A DNA stretch of 64,000 nucleotides from Bemisia tabaci (GCF_918797505.1 NC_092801.1:24768477-24832476), one strand, 5' to 3'. Counted from the first letter of the stretch, positions 11,752 to 23,862 are shown. The notes: a model not told the origin generated them from the letters alone. Program-made: numbers and translations.

Positions 11752-13222
11752 ACACTGCCGTGATAGCGAAGAGAGCAGTAAGTGCAAGAATGAAGTTTTG
11801 AGAAAACGGGCTCAGAAGCTTCTGACCGGAAAACTTTATTGAACGAAGCCTCCGTTCTTTGTCAAATTGCCCTCTATCTTACGTGATGATTAAAAATCGA
11901 CCGATTTTATTTAATTACCCATAAAAGAGGTATTATTCATTTTTATGTTAGGCTAGGGTTAGGCAAGATAGCCGTAAGTGCCTCTGCATGATTTGGTTGC
12001 GTTTTAGACACACAACAAACACATTTTCAGGTTATAGATGGCTGTAGGTTCCACATCTGGAATATAGGCCAGTAAACCAACAGAAGAAGAAGAAGAAGAC
12101 ATTTTCAGGTTAGAAATTGGCAGAAGAGGGCGGCACTTTACTTGAAAGCGTTTTCATCGGCTCTCTGGAGGAAAAATGTCACTTAGTGTTGTCTTGCCTG
12201 AAACCACGCCATTTTTTGTGCACTCGCCTACGGCTTGCTCACAAGTCTCGTTTTCATAAATATACGACGAATTTTGCCATTTTAGCTGTCTCAGTGATTT
12301 CATCTAAAAAAGATTAGACGAATTTTGAAGGCAACACAGTGGTAGGTACTCTACCATTGCCATAAACACCATGTTTTAATTATCAATTCTTAGTTTTAAT
12401 TATCAATTATAGAAATTGGTAGAAGAGGGCGGCACTTTACTTGAAAGCACTGTTTTCATTGGTTCTCTTGGGGAATATTGTCACTTACTGCTGTCTTGCC
12501 TGAAATTATGTCATATTTTCCGCACTTACGGCTTTCTCATGTCTTGTTTTTATACAATTAAGATGAATTTTGCTGTTTTAGCTATTTCTATGATTTCACC
12601 TAAAAGAGATCAGACTAATTTAGAAGAAAACTCGATTTCGAAAATTTGACGCTACTTTCACATTGCTTTCACATACGTCTCGTTTTCATAAAAATGAGAT
12701 GAATTTTGGAGTTTCAGTTATTTTAGTGATTTCATCTAAAAAAGTTCCGACAAATTTTGAAGGAAACTCGATTTCGAAAATTTGCTGCTTTCACATTTCT
12801 TTCACATATGTCTCGTTTTCATGAAAATGAGATTCATTTTGCTGTTTTAGTTATCTCAGTGATTTCATCTAAAAGACATCAGACGAATCTTGAAGGGAAC
12901 TCGATTTCGAAAAGTTGACACTGCTTTCACATTACTTTCACATATGTCTCATTTTCATGAAAATGAGATGAATTTTGCTGTTTCAGTTATTTCTGTGATT
13001 TCACCTATAAGAGATCAGACGAATTGTCAAGGAAATTCGATTTTGAAGATTTGATATTACTTCCACATTGCTTTTACATATGTATTGTTTTCATGAAAAT
13101 GAGATGAATTTTCCTGTTTTAGTTATCTCAGTGATTTCACCCGAAAGAGATCAGACGAATTCGAAGGAAACTCAATTTCGAAAATTTGACCTCTTACCGC
13201 TCTCTTCGCTATCACGGCAGTA
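11752..13222. repeat. Repeat block bounded by inverted GCCGTGATAGCGAAGAGAGC borders, with about 130-bp tandem units inside
   Basis: The border at 11757 is mirrored at 13195-13222. Inside, two units of about 300 bp start GAAATTGGCAGAAGAGGGCG (12113, 12411). They are followed by four to five units of about 130 bp with ATGTCTCGTTTTCATGAAAA. The small ORFs in the two large units are similar because the DNA is duplicated. Confidence 0.65.
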
Positions 13223-13234
13223 ATCCTCTTTTTA

Positions 13235-13740
13235 CCGCACGATTCGGCAACAGCGCCCGCGACCGGACCGCGAAGAATAGGTGAAGATTACACCCACGCC
13301 CTCACACCCACAATCGGCCACGCTTCACCGGACCGAAATTCACCCCCCCCCCCCGCTCCTCAGTTTGATATCACAATCAATAGCGGATCGGCCGAGAAGA
13401 ACCGTTCGGTTATCGTCCGTTTTTTCCTTGCGGTTTTCCGCGGCCCCGGATGCCGGAGCCCGGGGTAATTTGGGGGGATATCCCGGGGAAATTTCGGTTT
13501 TTCCGGGAAGATCGGCAGCGGTGCCTTTCCCGTTTAAGCGTTGCGGCGACCGGCGTTTTTCTGGTGATGAACAATCGATGCAGGTTGATAGCCTTCGTGG
13601 AGAGTTTCACATTGACATTAAGCGATCGGGAGATCGCGGCGGTTTCGCGGGGGACTCTCGACGTGTGAAAGTGCGTTCGGGGTCTTCGGGTTTTTTGTTT
13701 GAAGTGAAATTCCTCGAGAGAAATAAACATTAATACGAAA
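13235..13740. other. GC-rich patch, possible CpG-rich promoter or 5' exon
   Basis: Strong rise in GC and CpG relative to neighbours, with a 150-codon ORF on the plus strand (13281-13733) and overlapping ORFs on the minus strand. No domain is recognised, and open frames are expected by chance in GC-rich DNA. Confidence 0.3.
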
Positions 13741-13845
13741 ATGTTGGGGAAAAATGTATGCACTCACTCCTCATAAAGTGTGGGTCGAAGCCACATACAG
13801 ACTGTGAAAAAGGAGGGTTATCGATGAGGACCTTTTTTGGTCCCA

Positions 13846-14360
13846 CCTAGAATGGAGATGTTGCATATGTGAGGAATCTGCGATTTGACCATCGATTATT
13901 ATGAAAAAGTTCGCGAGAAACACGATGGTGCCACTGGTTTTCTCTGAAATCAGCTCCCAGGCTCAAAAAAAGCTCTCAAAGTTGAGGCAAAATGGAGGGG
14001 ATATCCCACGCTATCCTGAGAGTCCACGTCTACATCAAGACAAACTCTCCATGCAAAGATAGGGAGCAAATACATTAGCAGGGTTGCCGTGTTTTTAGTT
14101 GTGGAGTCCCCAAATAAAGTGGCAGCCCTGTCAATGTATTTGCTCCCTATCATTGCATGGAGAGTTTGTCTTGATGTAGAGGTGGACTCTCAGGATAACG
14201 TGGGATATCCCCTTCATTTTGCCTGACCGTTGAGAGCTTTTTATGAGCTTGGGAGTTGATTTCAGGGGATTTTCCAGTGGCATATCGTGTTTCTCGCGAA
14301 CTTTTACATGAGAATCAACAGTCAAATTGCAACTTCCTCACACATGTAACATCACCATTT
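13846..14360. mobile_element. Large hairpin element (GAGAAACACGATGGTGCCACT family), copy 1
   Basis: Inverted arms begin GGAGATGTTGCATATGTG and contain CAAGACAAACTCTCCATGCAA, around a short centre. Further copies are at 30931-31410, 49616-50560 and, broken, 45160-47420. Confidence 0.8.
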
Positions 14361-14990
14361 GGAAATTTATGCGGGATCTAAGATGAATCAATGTAGTTTA
14401 CGGAAATAATCATGATTTGGTCCATAAGCCGTTGGGTGCGTGTTAAACGGTTGCCTGGACGTACGTCTGCAGGCTTACTCTAGCGAAAATGCGAGTTTTT
14501 CTATCACTCCAAGGCTTTTTTGACCCCGAGCGCATCGTCTAACTAAAACGAGCTTTTGATATGTTATCAAGAAGGCTGTAGGGCACATTTTCACCCTGGT
14601 TTGGTTTTAGTTAGATGATGCGCTCTTTAAGGGACATCCGCAAAAATCCTAGGGAATTACGTCATTAGGGTTTTTTTTTGGCTACAATTAAAGACAATCT
14701 CCTTATAAGAGTTTAACAAGGCTTGATAACTGCCCTCGATAATATACGTAGCGTGCATACAGTTGGAGAGACGTGTTTCTCTAAGATTTTTGCGGATGTT
14801 CCTTAAAAGTCGACTTTTGAAAAAAAAAAAATAATTATGAGCGCATCATCTAACTAAAACCAAACCAGGGTTGAAATGAGTCCTACGGTCCTACTATGTG
14901 TACATACGGTCTGGTTTTCACGACTAGAGCAGAGATGTGCCGTAAACATGTCGGGAATGGAAAAGCATGTGTATGAACTTATCATTCATA
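14361..14990. other. Unassigned stretch with weak inverted repeats
   Basis: GATGCGCTC / GAGCGCATC and TTGGTTTTAGTTAGATGATG recur in inverted orientation (14535-14620, 14840-14870), so this may be an eroded hairpin. No gene is seen. Confidence 0.35.
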
Positions 14991-15120
14991 GGGTATGGAC
15001 GCCGGGTCCACACGGTATAGACGCTGGTGCTGGGTCCATACGGTATGGACGCTGGCGCTGGGTCCATAGTCCATCGGTGTAGACGCTGGGTCCATACGAT
15101 ATGGACTCAGGGTACATACT
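14991..15120. repeat. Minisatellite based on GGTCCATACGGTATGGACGC
   Basis: About five imperfect units of 22-27 bp. Each unit is itself partly palindromic (CCATAC/GTATGG). Confidence 0.75.
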
Positions 15121-15223
15121 CTTCGTATGTAATATTTGTTCATACTAAAATGGACTGTATCTCTATCCATAAGCCGGCATCAAATTTTTCACAGTCTGTA
15201 TGTGGTCCCGACCCATTATTTGG

Positions 15224-15477
15224 ACCGCGTTAAACAGAAAGGAACCAAGCCACATCAGCTGTTGACAAATTGAATCGGGCAATTTGATTTTTTACATGAA
15301 AACGGTTATGCGGATTTTCGTGCGAAATCCAGTGGATTTTCTCCATAGTACGAAGCAAATTTCTTAAAATTGTCAAAGGAATCCACACTAACGTACTCTC
15401 GTAAAAAATTGAATTGCCCAGTTAAATTTGGCAATAGCTGATGTGGCTTGGTTCCTTTCTGTTAAACGCGGTCCATT
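15224..15477. mobile_element. Hairpin MITE, GTTAAACAGAAAGGAACC family
   Basis: Ends GGACCGCGTTAAACAGAAAG and its inverse. Inner arms contain CCACATCAGCTGTTG. A close copy is at 36355-36592 and a fragment at 41196-41245. Confidence 0.8.
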
Positions 15478-15559
15478 TATGCAGCGTGAGTAAATAAACT
15501 TTTTTCAGTGTGTAACACCGAACTTCGGTACGCTCGACTGAACCTTTTTATCAGTGCAC

Positions 15560-15826
15560 ATGTGGATTGCATTTTGCAAAGAGGAACCACAAGCGTTCCA
15601 GTGTTGCTAAGATTGCGCAACTTTTTGCACCTTGCGAATAGAAACTGATCATCTAGAAAAGTTGTATCTTTACTCTCTACAAATTATAAATTCAAGACAA
15701 AAATCACGTTTGTAAATTTAATTTTTGTCATGATTTCTGTAATTTTTTGCAAAGAATTGAAGTTTTTCAATCCTAGCAACATTGGAATGCTCTTGGTTCC
15801 TTTTTGCATAATGCAATCCATGTGAT
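15560..15826. mobile_element. Hairpin MITE, GATTGCATTTTGCAAA family, copy 1
   Basis: Arms GATTGCATTTTGCAAAGAGG and CCTTTTTGCATAATGCAATC. Relatives lie at 51386-51636 and 61985-62496. Confidence 0.75.
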
Positions 15827-15829
15827 CAA

Positions 15830-16440
15830 CTCGTAGCTGTGACCAACAGTCATGCCCAAAAGTGATCGGCGCGACCAAAACTGTTGAGATAGGTTTTTAA
15901 GAATTTGAAAGAACCGGTAAGTTCGGAGGGGGGGGGGGGTGGAGTTGGAGGGGAGGAGTTTCGAGGGAGGAAGAAAGTGTCAGGAGGCCACCTCTCAAGC
16001 ATCCGTGCGATTGCGGACCGTTTTCCCGAGTAATGAGCCGTAGTATGCCACACTCAAGCAGAGGAAACGCACAGCGGGTAATTGCCGCCACCCCCCTCCC
16101 CTCCCCTCCGCCCCGCCTGATGGCCCGCCGAAGGGGGAAAAGGCGGAAAAATAACATGAATTTTCCGCGCACCCGGCTGCCGCCACGCCTGTCGCGAATT
16201 AACGCGAAAATTGGTGCGATGCTGTGCTGCCAGATCAGGTGCAAAAATATGGAATTCGGCTATGGATTCCACCAGCCTTACTTTGTAAAAGTAGCTTATT
16301 AAGGAACTAGTTCGTTTATGTATGGAAAGATTTTACTCTTAAGACTATGGTATTTTCCGATTATCAGGTCAGAAAATCGAAATTCTACCGAGTAACCATT
16401 CTGATGAGGTGTGAGCTAAAAAAAAAAAAAAAAATTACAA
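15830..16440. other. Unassigned stretch with a GC-rich patch
   Basis: 16020-16210 is C/G-rich and yields overlapping ORFs on both strands. No domain or splice pair was recognised. Confidence 0.3.
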
Positions 16441-16448
16441 TGAGAAAT

Positions 16449-16678
16449 CACTAAAAAAAAGTAGCATAGATCTAGAGTACAGACTCTTAATAACATTGAC
16501 AAGAAAAAATACTCTTGATCCAATGCGATTTTTCCTTAAATCGAAGAGCCGAGCCTCTCGATTTAGGTGGATTTCCTTTTGATTCAAGCAAAAAGTCCGA
16601 TTGAATCAAGATTATTTTTTCTTGTCAATGTTACTAAGAGTCTGCACTCTAATTCCAAGCTACTTTTTTTTTCCAGCG
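16449..16678. mobile_element. CACTGGAAAA-family MITE, copy 2
   Basis: Ends CACTAAAAAAAAGTAGC and GCTACTTTTTTTTCCAGC, with the same inner arms as copy 1. More diverged. Confidence 0.75.
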
Positions 16679-16679
16679 T

Positions 16680-17740
16680 GGGTTGAATATACTAATCCAT
16701 ACGTAAAAACGTCCTGTTCCAAATTTTGCTTTGAAACTTTAAATTTTTGGTTATAGTTTTTTTTTTTTTAAAAATGGAAATCATTGATGAAAATCTTCCA
16801 AATTATGGCTCAGAGGAAAGATTTAATCTTTAAAAAACCAAAAAAAAAACCGCGTTGTTACGAATGAGTAGGTAACACCACGTCAAATGGAGGGCTAAAA
16901 TATTGTCTCTGGTTTCTCTGCCAGATCAAAACTGCTCAAAATTTAATAAACCGAAAATGAAGTTACGTACCGTCCCTTTCGGGCCCAGAGGCCGAATATT
17001 CCAGGTGCTGGAGCCGTAGTCTCGATTCCTCCGGATGCTACGCCCGGAACTTACGGCCTCTGAGCCCGGAACGCGGGAGGTATGTCTATTGAGCCCGTAA
17101 GTTAGGCTTCCACGATCGGAGTTTCTTTTTCAGTGTACTTTTTTAAACGATCTTGCAACCACGTGGGCTGGGGGAAACATTCAGAATCTGCCGACGGGAA
17201 AAGGGACGAGGGGGAAGATCAAGAAAGGAAGGAGAGGAAGTGTAGCTGTTATTATGTATCGCCAATTACGGCGAAGAAAACGGGGAGAGGGCCAAAAGTA
17301 GGTGAGACGGCGGCGCGGCGTTTACGGGAGTGAGGGGAGGGGGATGGGGCTAATTATCGGTGGCTGAATTGAATCGCCTAGTCGGAATTCAAGCCTTGAA
17401 TCCTCGCAATCTCGCAAAAATGGTGGGGGCAAATAAATATTGAAGTTATGAAAGTGAGTGCTTTTGTGGTGTATGCCCTATATACTGGTAAAAATGTGGT
17501 GTGCTCTATTATGAGTGCGTGGGGCCGTTCCTAGATTACGTAATGCTCTAGGGAGGGAGGGACGGCGAGAAGAGCGTTTCTTTTCGCGAAAACCTAAAAT
17601 ATCTAAGATAACTCTAAAATTACTTAATGAAAACATGGGAATACAAGACAAAAACCCTAAAAGGCAGGAGTCAGGACGTTCCGAGCTGTTACCCAGCTCA
17701 TTTTCAGCAAAAAAAAACACCAAAAAAACCTTATCCTTTA
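16680..17740. other. Mostly unassigned stretch
   Basis: 16970-17080 holds an imperfect inverted repeat around GGGCCCAGAGGCCG / CGGCCTCTGAGCCCG. A fragment at 17650-17745 (AGGCAGGA...AGCTCATTTTCAGC) matches the hairpin at 40655-40925. No gene was recognised. Confidence 0.35.
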
Positions 17741-18265
17741 AAATAACCAACTTTGTGGTTAAATTAGCTTTTCACACCGGAAAAAATTCTCGGCGTTTTA
17801 CCAAGGTCCGCTGGCACCTTTACCACCTCACTTTTTTTACCAATTATTGGTAATTTTACCAAGACAGACTGGTAAGCTTACCTAAAAACCGGTATTTTTA
17901 CAGTTTTTTTTCAGGTAAGAATATCTTTTTTATTGGTAATCAATTCCCGGTAACTTTGCCATTTTATCTCGATAATTCTACCACAGTCGATAAAAAATAT
18001 TGGCGTTTTTACCAAGGTCCAGTAAAATTACTGAGAAAGTTCAATAATTTTACCGAGATTCTCGGTAAAATTGCCAATTCCATAAATGGTAATTTTACCA
18101 AGAAAAAACTGGGATCAAATAGAACCCTGAATTCTTGGTAATTTTACCCTTTTCTTAGTAGGTAAATACACCGAGATTTTTTTTCAGTGCTTTATTGTGA
18201 AACGTGTCGGACTTATTTTTAACAATTTAATTTTTAAATCAGCAATCCACATTGATTTCCGTGTA
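17740..18265. mobile_element. Nested MITEs: TTCTCGGCGTTTT copy inside a GCTGATTTAACAATT-family element
   Basis: 17776-18190 is a close copy of 9533-9952. The flanks (GTGGTTAAATTAGCTTTTCA and TTTAAATCAGCAATCCA) belong to the family seen at 3813-4024. Confidence 0.75.
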
Positions 18266-18606
18266 TTATTAATCATGAAATGTAGCTCAGGGTAACCGGG
18301 GAGAGAGATCTAGACGAGACAGACTTATAAGACCTAAAAAATATATTAAACCACTTGTCAGCAGATGCATCGAGGAAAACTCTTCCGAAACGAGCGAAGT
18401 GTCAGAAATATTATGTATCAAAGTCATAGCACGGGGCAATTGGGCGGGGGGGGGGGTTGGGGGGGGGTGGAAAGTAGGTGAGATAGACTGATGGGATCAA
18501 TTGACGGTTGAGCCGAATCTAATCATGGTCTCCCTCTCCGTTGATCGTTGGAAAAGCGCGATGAATGGTGGATTGGTGGCGTTCAGCGAGCGGGATCCTT
18601 AGCCGC

Positions 18607-18842
18607 ATAGTGGATCTCGTCAATAGGAAAGGTTGGACAAAATTTGGATACTTTAAACGCTTACAAGTCTGTTTATACACGACTTGGAGGTTCTAAAAGT
18701 GGTTCCATTGGTTTTCTCGTGAAATCTTCTTCAAGAATCACCCCTTAAAGTTTAAAATGTGACGAAATAAACATCAAAATTTGCAGTTCCAGTAGAACAT
18801 TTCATGTCCGACCTCCCTAATTGACTCGATCCACTGTGCGCC
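18607..18842. mobile_element. Hairpin MITE, GTGGATC...GTCGGACA family
   Basis: Left GTGGATCTCGTCAATAGG, right CCTAATTGACTCGATCCACT. Inner ACTTTAAACGC and CCCCTTAAAGTTTAAAATGTG. A copy lies at 62655-62890, with border fragments at 3299-3360, 4100-4612 and 26665-26695. Confidence 0.7.
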
Positions 18843-18844
18843 GG

Positions 18845-20516
18845 GGAGCTCCAGTGATCGCTGATTATCGGACCGCGCAGGCGCAGAAATGCAATTCGTT
18901 GATGCCACTGTAGGCGAATTTTCGCGATGGGATATGACAGACAAGACCAACTGGTATGAATCGAAACCGGATTTTTTTCCGAGAGAAGTTTTGATGGATT
19001 CAATAGAGAATTTGCAGGTGTCTTAAATTCTGTTTTTCTTTAAAACTGCCGCGATTATTTTTCTCCGTGCGAAGAAAATTCTGCAAAAACTTCAAGGAAG
19101 GATGTCGATTTGTTCTCCTTAAAAAAATAAAGTAGAGGCGGAGATTTTCAGACACCGCAAACGAGATATGGGATTGCGGACTTAGGCCGTCGATTTATAC
19201 CATAATGTGAGTGCAGAGAGCTCTTTAGCGCCTTCAATTTTTCAGATGCAATATGGCCATCCGCCGAGCACGAATAGTTGTATCAAGGCGTTCTCATCAA
19301 CATAGTCTTTTTTCTGTCGGTCACAATTCAAGCTATTGACCGCATCAGGTGGCACGTGCAGCATAATATTGATTTTTGACCTTGCCTTGCGATAATTCTG
19401 AACAATTTTAGGCCTTTTGGCAACAACGGTGCAGAATCAGAGCGCGGATCAGTCGGGCGCTGTGCGATGGATTTAGCGATCGGAGCAGCGTGAGAAGTTT
19501 TTTGTGTCGCCAATTCCCACTCTCCCCACGTTTCTACCTCCCCGTTTACCCCTTCTTCCCCCCTCTTTATCAGCTGGTTATGAGCTGCCGATATCAGTGC
19601 ACTTCTGGAACATTCAAATCGTGGCTGTAATGGAAATACTAGGCATCAAAACGAACTGAACCAGTGTCACGGTCGGGAAAAATGAAGAATTTCAATTGAT
19701 AAAATTAAACTACAGGATTTTAATTCTTCATCGAAAAAAAAGTGAAACATGAAAGGAGCTAATGTTGATGAGTCAGCAATGGTCTTTTTCCTAGGAATGA
19801 AACAGAGAGACCCGTCATAAACTCCATTTTTAAAATTTGAGCACAATATTATTCATTTTTTTTCATCGAGGAAGCACTCTTTTGGAAAAGAATGAGGTCT
19901 CTTTCTACAGAATGTACCTTATTTGCACTTTTCTTAGCGGTAGAACAGATTCTTTTACATGTTTTTTGTCGTTATATTTTTTAAATTTTTCGGAGCATTT
20001 TAGGATGCTATCACGGTAAATTGGGAATCTCATAGAATAAATGATCTAAGTACACTTTTGAGTTTGAAACCTGCGAAGTTTTTGCTGCTAAAGGAAGAGT
20101 TTCAAATCATCGGTCGGTTTTTAGCTGTGATCTCCTCTCAAAATTGCTGAGCAATTTATTTTAACGAAGTATGTGGCAAAGCGACAGGGAAAGGAAAATA
20201 AACTTAATAGTGTCAATTGCAAGGACAGAGAGGATTACTTTTATTTTCCATATCATCCATGTTCAGTATTGTCTAGCTTGAAGAGTAGCTTAAGGCTGAA
20301 AAGACCTGGATAAAAAGACCTACCACCAAAGTCGGGATAAAAATACCTACCACCAAATTCGGGATAATAGTACCTACCACTGAATTCGGGATAAAAATAC
20401 CTACCACCACATTCAGGATGCCCGAAAATGGTGGTTTTGCATCAACTGGAATTTCCATATAGGACTAAAGAATTGGAAAAAATAGACAAAATTAGTGTCG
20501 TTGCTCAATACGCGTA
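18845..20516. other. Unassigned stretch
   Basis: Short ORFs only. A small tandem repeat of about 28 bp (ATACCTACCACCA...TCGGGATAAA) occupies 20318-20410 in four units. Nothing else was recognised. Confidence 0.4.
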
Positions 20517-20524
20517 TCTAGTTA

Positions 20525-21197
20525 CAGGCCCGCCACAAGGGGGGGGGGGGATACTGGGTCCTTGGTACCGGGGCCCGGGCCCTGGAGGGGCCCGTGACGC
20601 AGGTGACAAACCACTACGAATTCATGTGTAACCCTTGTCTCGTAGGGAAAAGTGAAAAAATTACCTTAAAAATTCCGCAAAAGGTGAATAAAGTTTCAAA
20701 AACACGCTAGGGCACTATAAAATTTTTCTTACTTTTTTAGAGATTTTCAAGATTTTGAGTATATGTAGAATGATATTTTTAGTAACTGTGTTTCATTTTC
20801 TTCCGTTGTCGGATGCTAAGAGGCTCCTTTCTGGGCATCCTCACTTCAATGGCTTAACTCCCTTGCCATAGACGTACGAAAGGGGAGTCCAGGGGGGCCC
20901 GGCTCCCCATAGAATTGAAAATTATCATCTGCCCCCTTAAAAAAAAAATTTATAGATGTTTTGAATGCAACAATTCGAAAGTTTTTGGTGCTGAAAGTAA
21001 ACAAAAAGGCGTAATTATTCTGCAGAAATTGATGGAAAATCTCCATCATAAGAGCTTCATAATGAGTCCAAATAGATTTAAAATTTCAAAAATTTTCCGG
21101 GGGAGGCCCCCCGGACCCCCCCCCCCCCCCCCCCCTGTGCTAGGGGCCCGGGCCAGAAAATTGGTACCAGGGTCCGAGATGGGATGTGGCGGGCCTG
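20525..21197. mobile_element. Non-autonomous hAT element with perfect 8-bp target duplication
   Basis: 12-bp perfect terminal repeats CAGGCCCGCCAC / GTGGCGGGCCTG, flanked by TCTAGTTA at 20517-20524 and 21198-21205. The subterminal regions carry GGGGCCCGGGCC on both sides. 673 bp, with no transposase frame. Confidence 0.9.
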
Positions 21198-21205
21198 TCT
21201 AGTTA

Positions 21206-22373
21206 TTAATTATTTTAATTTATTTATTTATTTTTTATCTTTCATTTTGGGCGCTTCTGGGTACCAGATGCGCCCTTTCCAACCGTTCGACTCCCCCGAT
21301 GTAACATGTACTATACTACATGCCCTTTTGCCTTATGGGTAATGACGCCATTCTGGTACACCCGGGAAAATTTGATTTTTTTCTGCATCTGGTATTCGTA
21401 AAAGTTTTCGTGAAATGTTTTGCTTTTAAGCATAACAATCTCGCACGAACGTATTACCTGGTTAAAGTATTTTAGGGCCTCCTTATGCTTTAAATACTTA
21501 TATCCGAGGCAGTACTTTCAGATCGATTTGAAAATATTACGAACAGTCACGTGATCTCTTCATTTTAGTGACGTATTACTGTGCTACTTTGTGATTGGTT
21601 CATTTTATTGGCGCAGCATCGACACGTCAGCTGTTTGCGGCATTGAGCGGAAGGTTTAAGGTTATGTCATGGACCATGAGAATAAATAAGGACCCCCAAC
21701 TCCAGTTAGCGGAGACATTAGCGCTGCCTATATTTTCATCCATGGCCGATGTCACCGCCGGCCGGCCGGTCGCCGGTCCCTCTCTTCCCCGCGACCCGCG
21801 CTTCCCCTCCCCCTGGCTGAACTCCTCTTCACGCGGCCCCGCTCCCCCGCGACCTGCGCGCCCTACCTCGCGGCGTCGCGACGCCGCTGTCCGCTAGATC
21901 GCGTTGACGCACCAGCTTTAGAGGTTCCGCCGCTCTTTCCCGTCGTCTGATTTACAGTGGATCCTTTATGTTTCCATTCACCACCAACTTACATTCGTCA
22001 CAAAGTGCTTGTGGAAAGTTTCAGATCTTCGCGGTCGATCTGTAGTTTTGAAGGGTTTTGCTGTTAAAGAATCCCACTTCAAATTCCATCTTCGTCAGCC
22101 TTCGGGTACATAAGTTGGTAGTAATATGCTTTGTCAAAGAAGCGCCCTTCAACGCTTGGGCGTTGGAACTGCTTGTTTTTATTCAAGTAGTACCAAATTA
22201 ATTAGAAAAGCCCGAATGAACTGAAATTTACGCGTCTCAACCTTATCGATCGCACGTATCTTTAAAAGAAAGCGAAATCGATCGAAAGTTTCTCTTATTC
22301 TCAATACGACTGTTGTTTTTACCTTTGCTCATAATATGGCAACACGAAATTCAAATTGCTTCGTAATTTTTGT
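21206..22373. other. Unassigned stretch with a CpG-rich patch
   Basis: 21740-21905 is very GC- and CpG-rich, with a Pro/Arg/Ser open frame starting ATGGCCGATGTCACC. It could be a 5' exon or promoter patch, but there is no donor or domain that I can defend. Confidence 0.3.
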
Positions 22374-22381
22374 ATCTCTCC

Positions 22382-23262
22382 CAGGGCCGGATTTATCTAC
22401 TTGCCGCCCGTGGGCCGCCTACATTTTCCCGCCCCCTTCTCATTCGTTTTGAAACATCAATAAAAACAATCAAATGAACGTACCAGCGGAGGAGGGGTGC
22501 ATAAGACGCGTTTTCTTGTGTTGAACACATTTTTCGGAAAAGTCCCGTCAAAAATACTAGCTAAAGTTCACGGAACTTTGCGCGAAGTTTCGTAAACCTA
22601 TCTCTGTGCGGACAAGGCCTTCTTTTCATAAGAAATGAACGAAAAAATTATGAAAGAACAAACATAAATGTGGATTAATGATTTTAACCTCCGCCGCCGC
22701 GCCACGCAGACCGCACCGAGTTTGGCGCAATGCGTGAAGTATTCAGACAGTCTTGTAGGCGCGATGAGTTTCACGCTGTCCGCTGCTGAACGCACCGTGT
22801 TTGACGCAATGCGTGAAGTATTCTCGCAGTCTTGTAGGCGCTATGCGTTTCACGCTGATCGCATTGTGTTTGCCGCAATGCGTGAAGTATTCGTGCAGTC
22901 TTGTAGGCGCTAATATGTGTTACATGCCGATCGTCACGCCGAGGGCTTCTCCTTTTCATTTCAAGGCCTCGTCATCATTTCTCTCTAAGTCACGCCGTTC
23001 CAGGCCAAATTGCGTGTTTGGTTTCCCTCTTAACTCGACTAATTAAAGGTGCTCTCTCTTGTATCACTGAAAGACGACAAAATTAGAAATGACTATACTC
23101 TCAGGAAATGAGAGATTTTGTCGCCCTCTCTCGTTTGTAATTTTTTTCTAAATTCGATTTTTTTTATACCTACATTTAAAAAAAATTGCAAAATTTGCCG
23201 CCCCCTATAGATTTGCCGCCATGGGCCGTGGCCCATGTGGCCACCCTCTTAATCCGGCCCTG
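22382..23262. mobile_element. Non-autonomous hAT element with internal triple repeat
   Basis: Inverted ends CAGGGCCGGATTTA / TAATCCGGCCCTG, flanked by ATCTCTCC at 22374-22381 and 23263-23270. 881 bp. Three tandem units of about 70 bp lie at 22722-22915 with CGCAATGCGTGAAGTATTC and TTGTAGGCGC. No transposase was recognised. Confidence 0.9.
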
Positions 23263-23299
23263 ATCTCTCCAACGACGCTTTTTAATCTGTTATGTCGAT

Positions 23300-23862
23300 A
23301 ATGGACCACTAGACAAGGTACGAATTTCAGCACTCTGATATATGTTCCGTAACCAAAATTTCACGTAAAGCACGATGCGCACAATGAAAATTATCGAAAT
23401 CAACTCCTCACAACGATATTTAATGATTCTTGATGCGTGAATTCAAACCACCCGCTCATGAAAACTCAATGCTCTACGTGATTTTCATCGCGCGCTAAAC
23501 GTTATCATGACAGTCTCTGCGCGATGTAAAAATCTGGCAACCTCAATCTTGACGCTTTGGCTCAGCTATAGCAAATTGCCTATAGTTCGAACAACACATG
23601 GTGGGAAATGAATATTGCTCGATTAAGAAACTTGCTGAGACCTTTGTCGTGCGCGATTTGACTCACGTAGAGCTTTGAGTTTCTTGTGAGCGGGCAGTTC
23701 AAATTCCTCGTAACCAATGTGAAATGAAAAGGTTAATATCTTCGTTAGGAGTTGGTTTCAGTAATTTTAGTTGCGCGAATCGTATTCTACGTGAAATTTT
23801 GGTTAGGAAACATGTACCGGAATGCTTAAATTCGTACCTTGTCTAGTGATCCATTGCAGATT
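23300..23862. mobile_element. Large hairpin element with GACAAGGTACGAATTT ends
   Basis: Left CACTAGACAAGGTACGAATT and right AATTCGTACCTTGTCTAGTG are inverted copies. The inner arms carry TTTCACGTA...TACGTGAAAT. A right-end fragment recurs at 32875-32907. Confidence 0.8.

Noticed and set aside
12117..12649. Two similar ORFs starting M(A/V)EEGGTLLES taken as a small gene family
   Set aside because: They lie in a tandem DNA duplication with no signal peptide, intron pattern or known domain, and flanking non-coding sequence is equally similar.
13281..13733. 150-codon plus-strand ORF as a gene
   Set aside because: GC-rich DNA with long frames on both strands, no domain, and no splice or start context to choose between them.
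22722..22915. CRISPR-like array
   Set aside because: Only three units of about 70 bp, with no separate repeat and spacer classes, inside a hAT element of a eukaryote.
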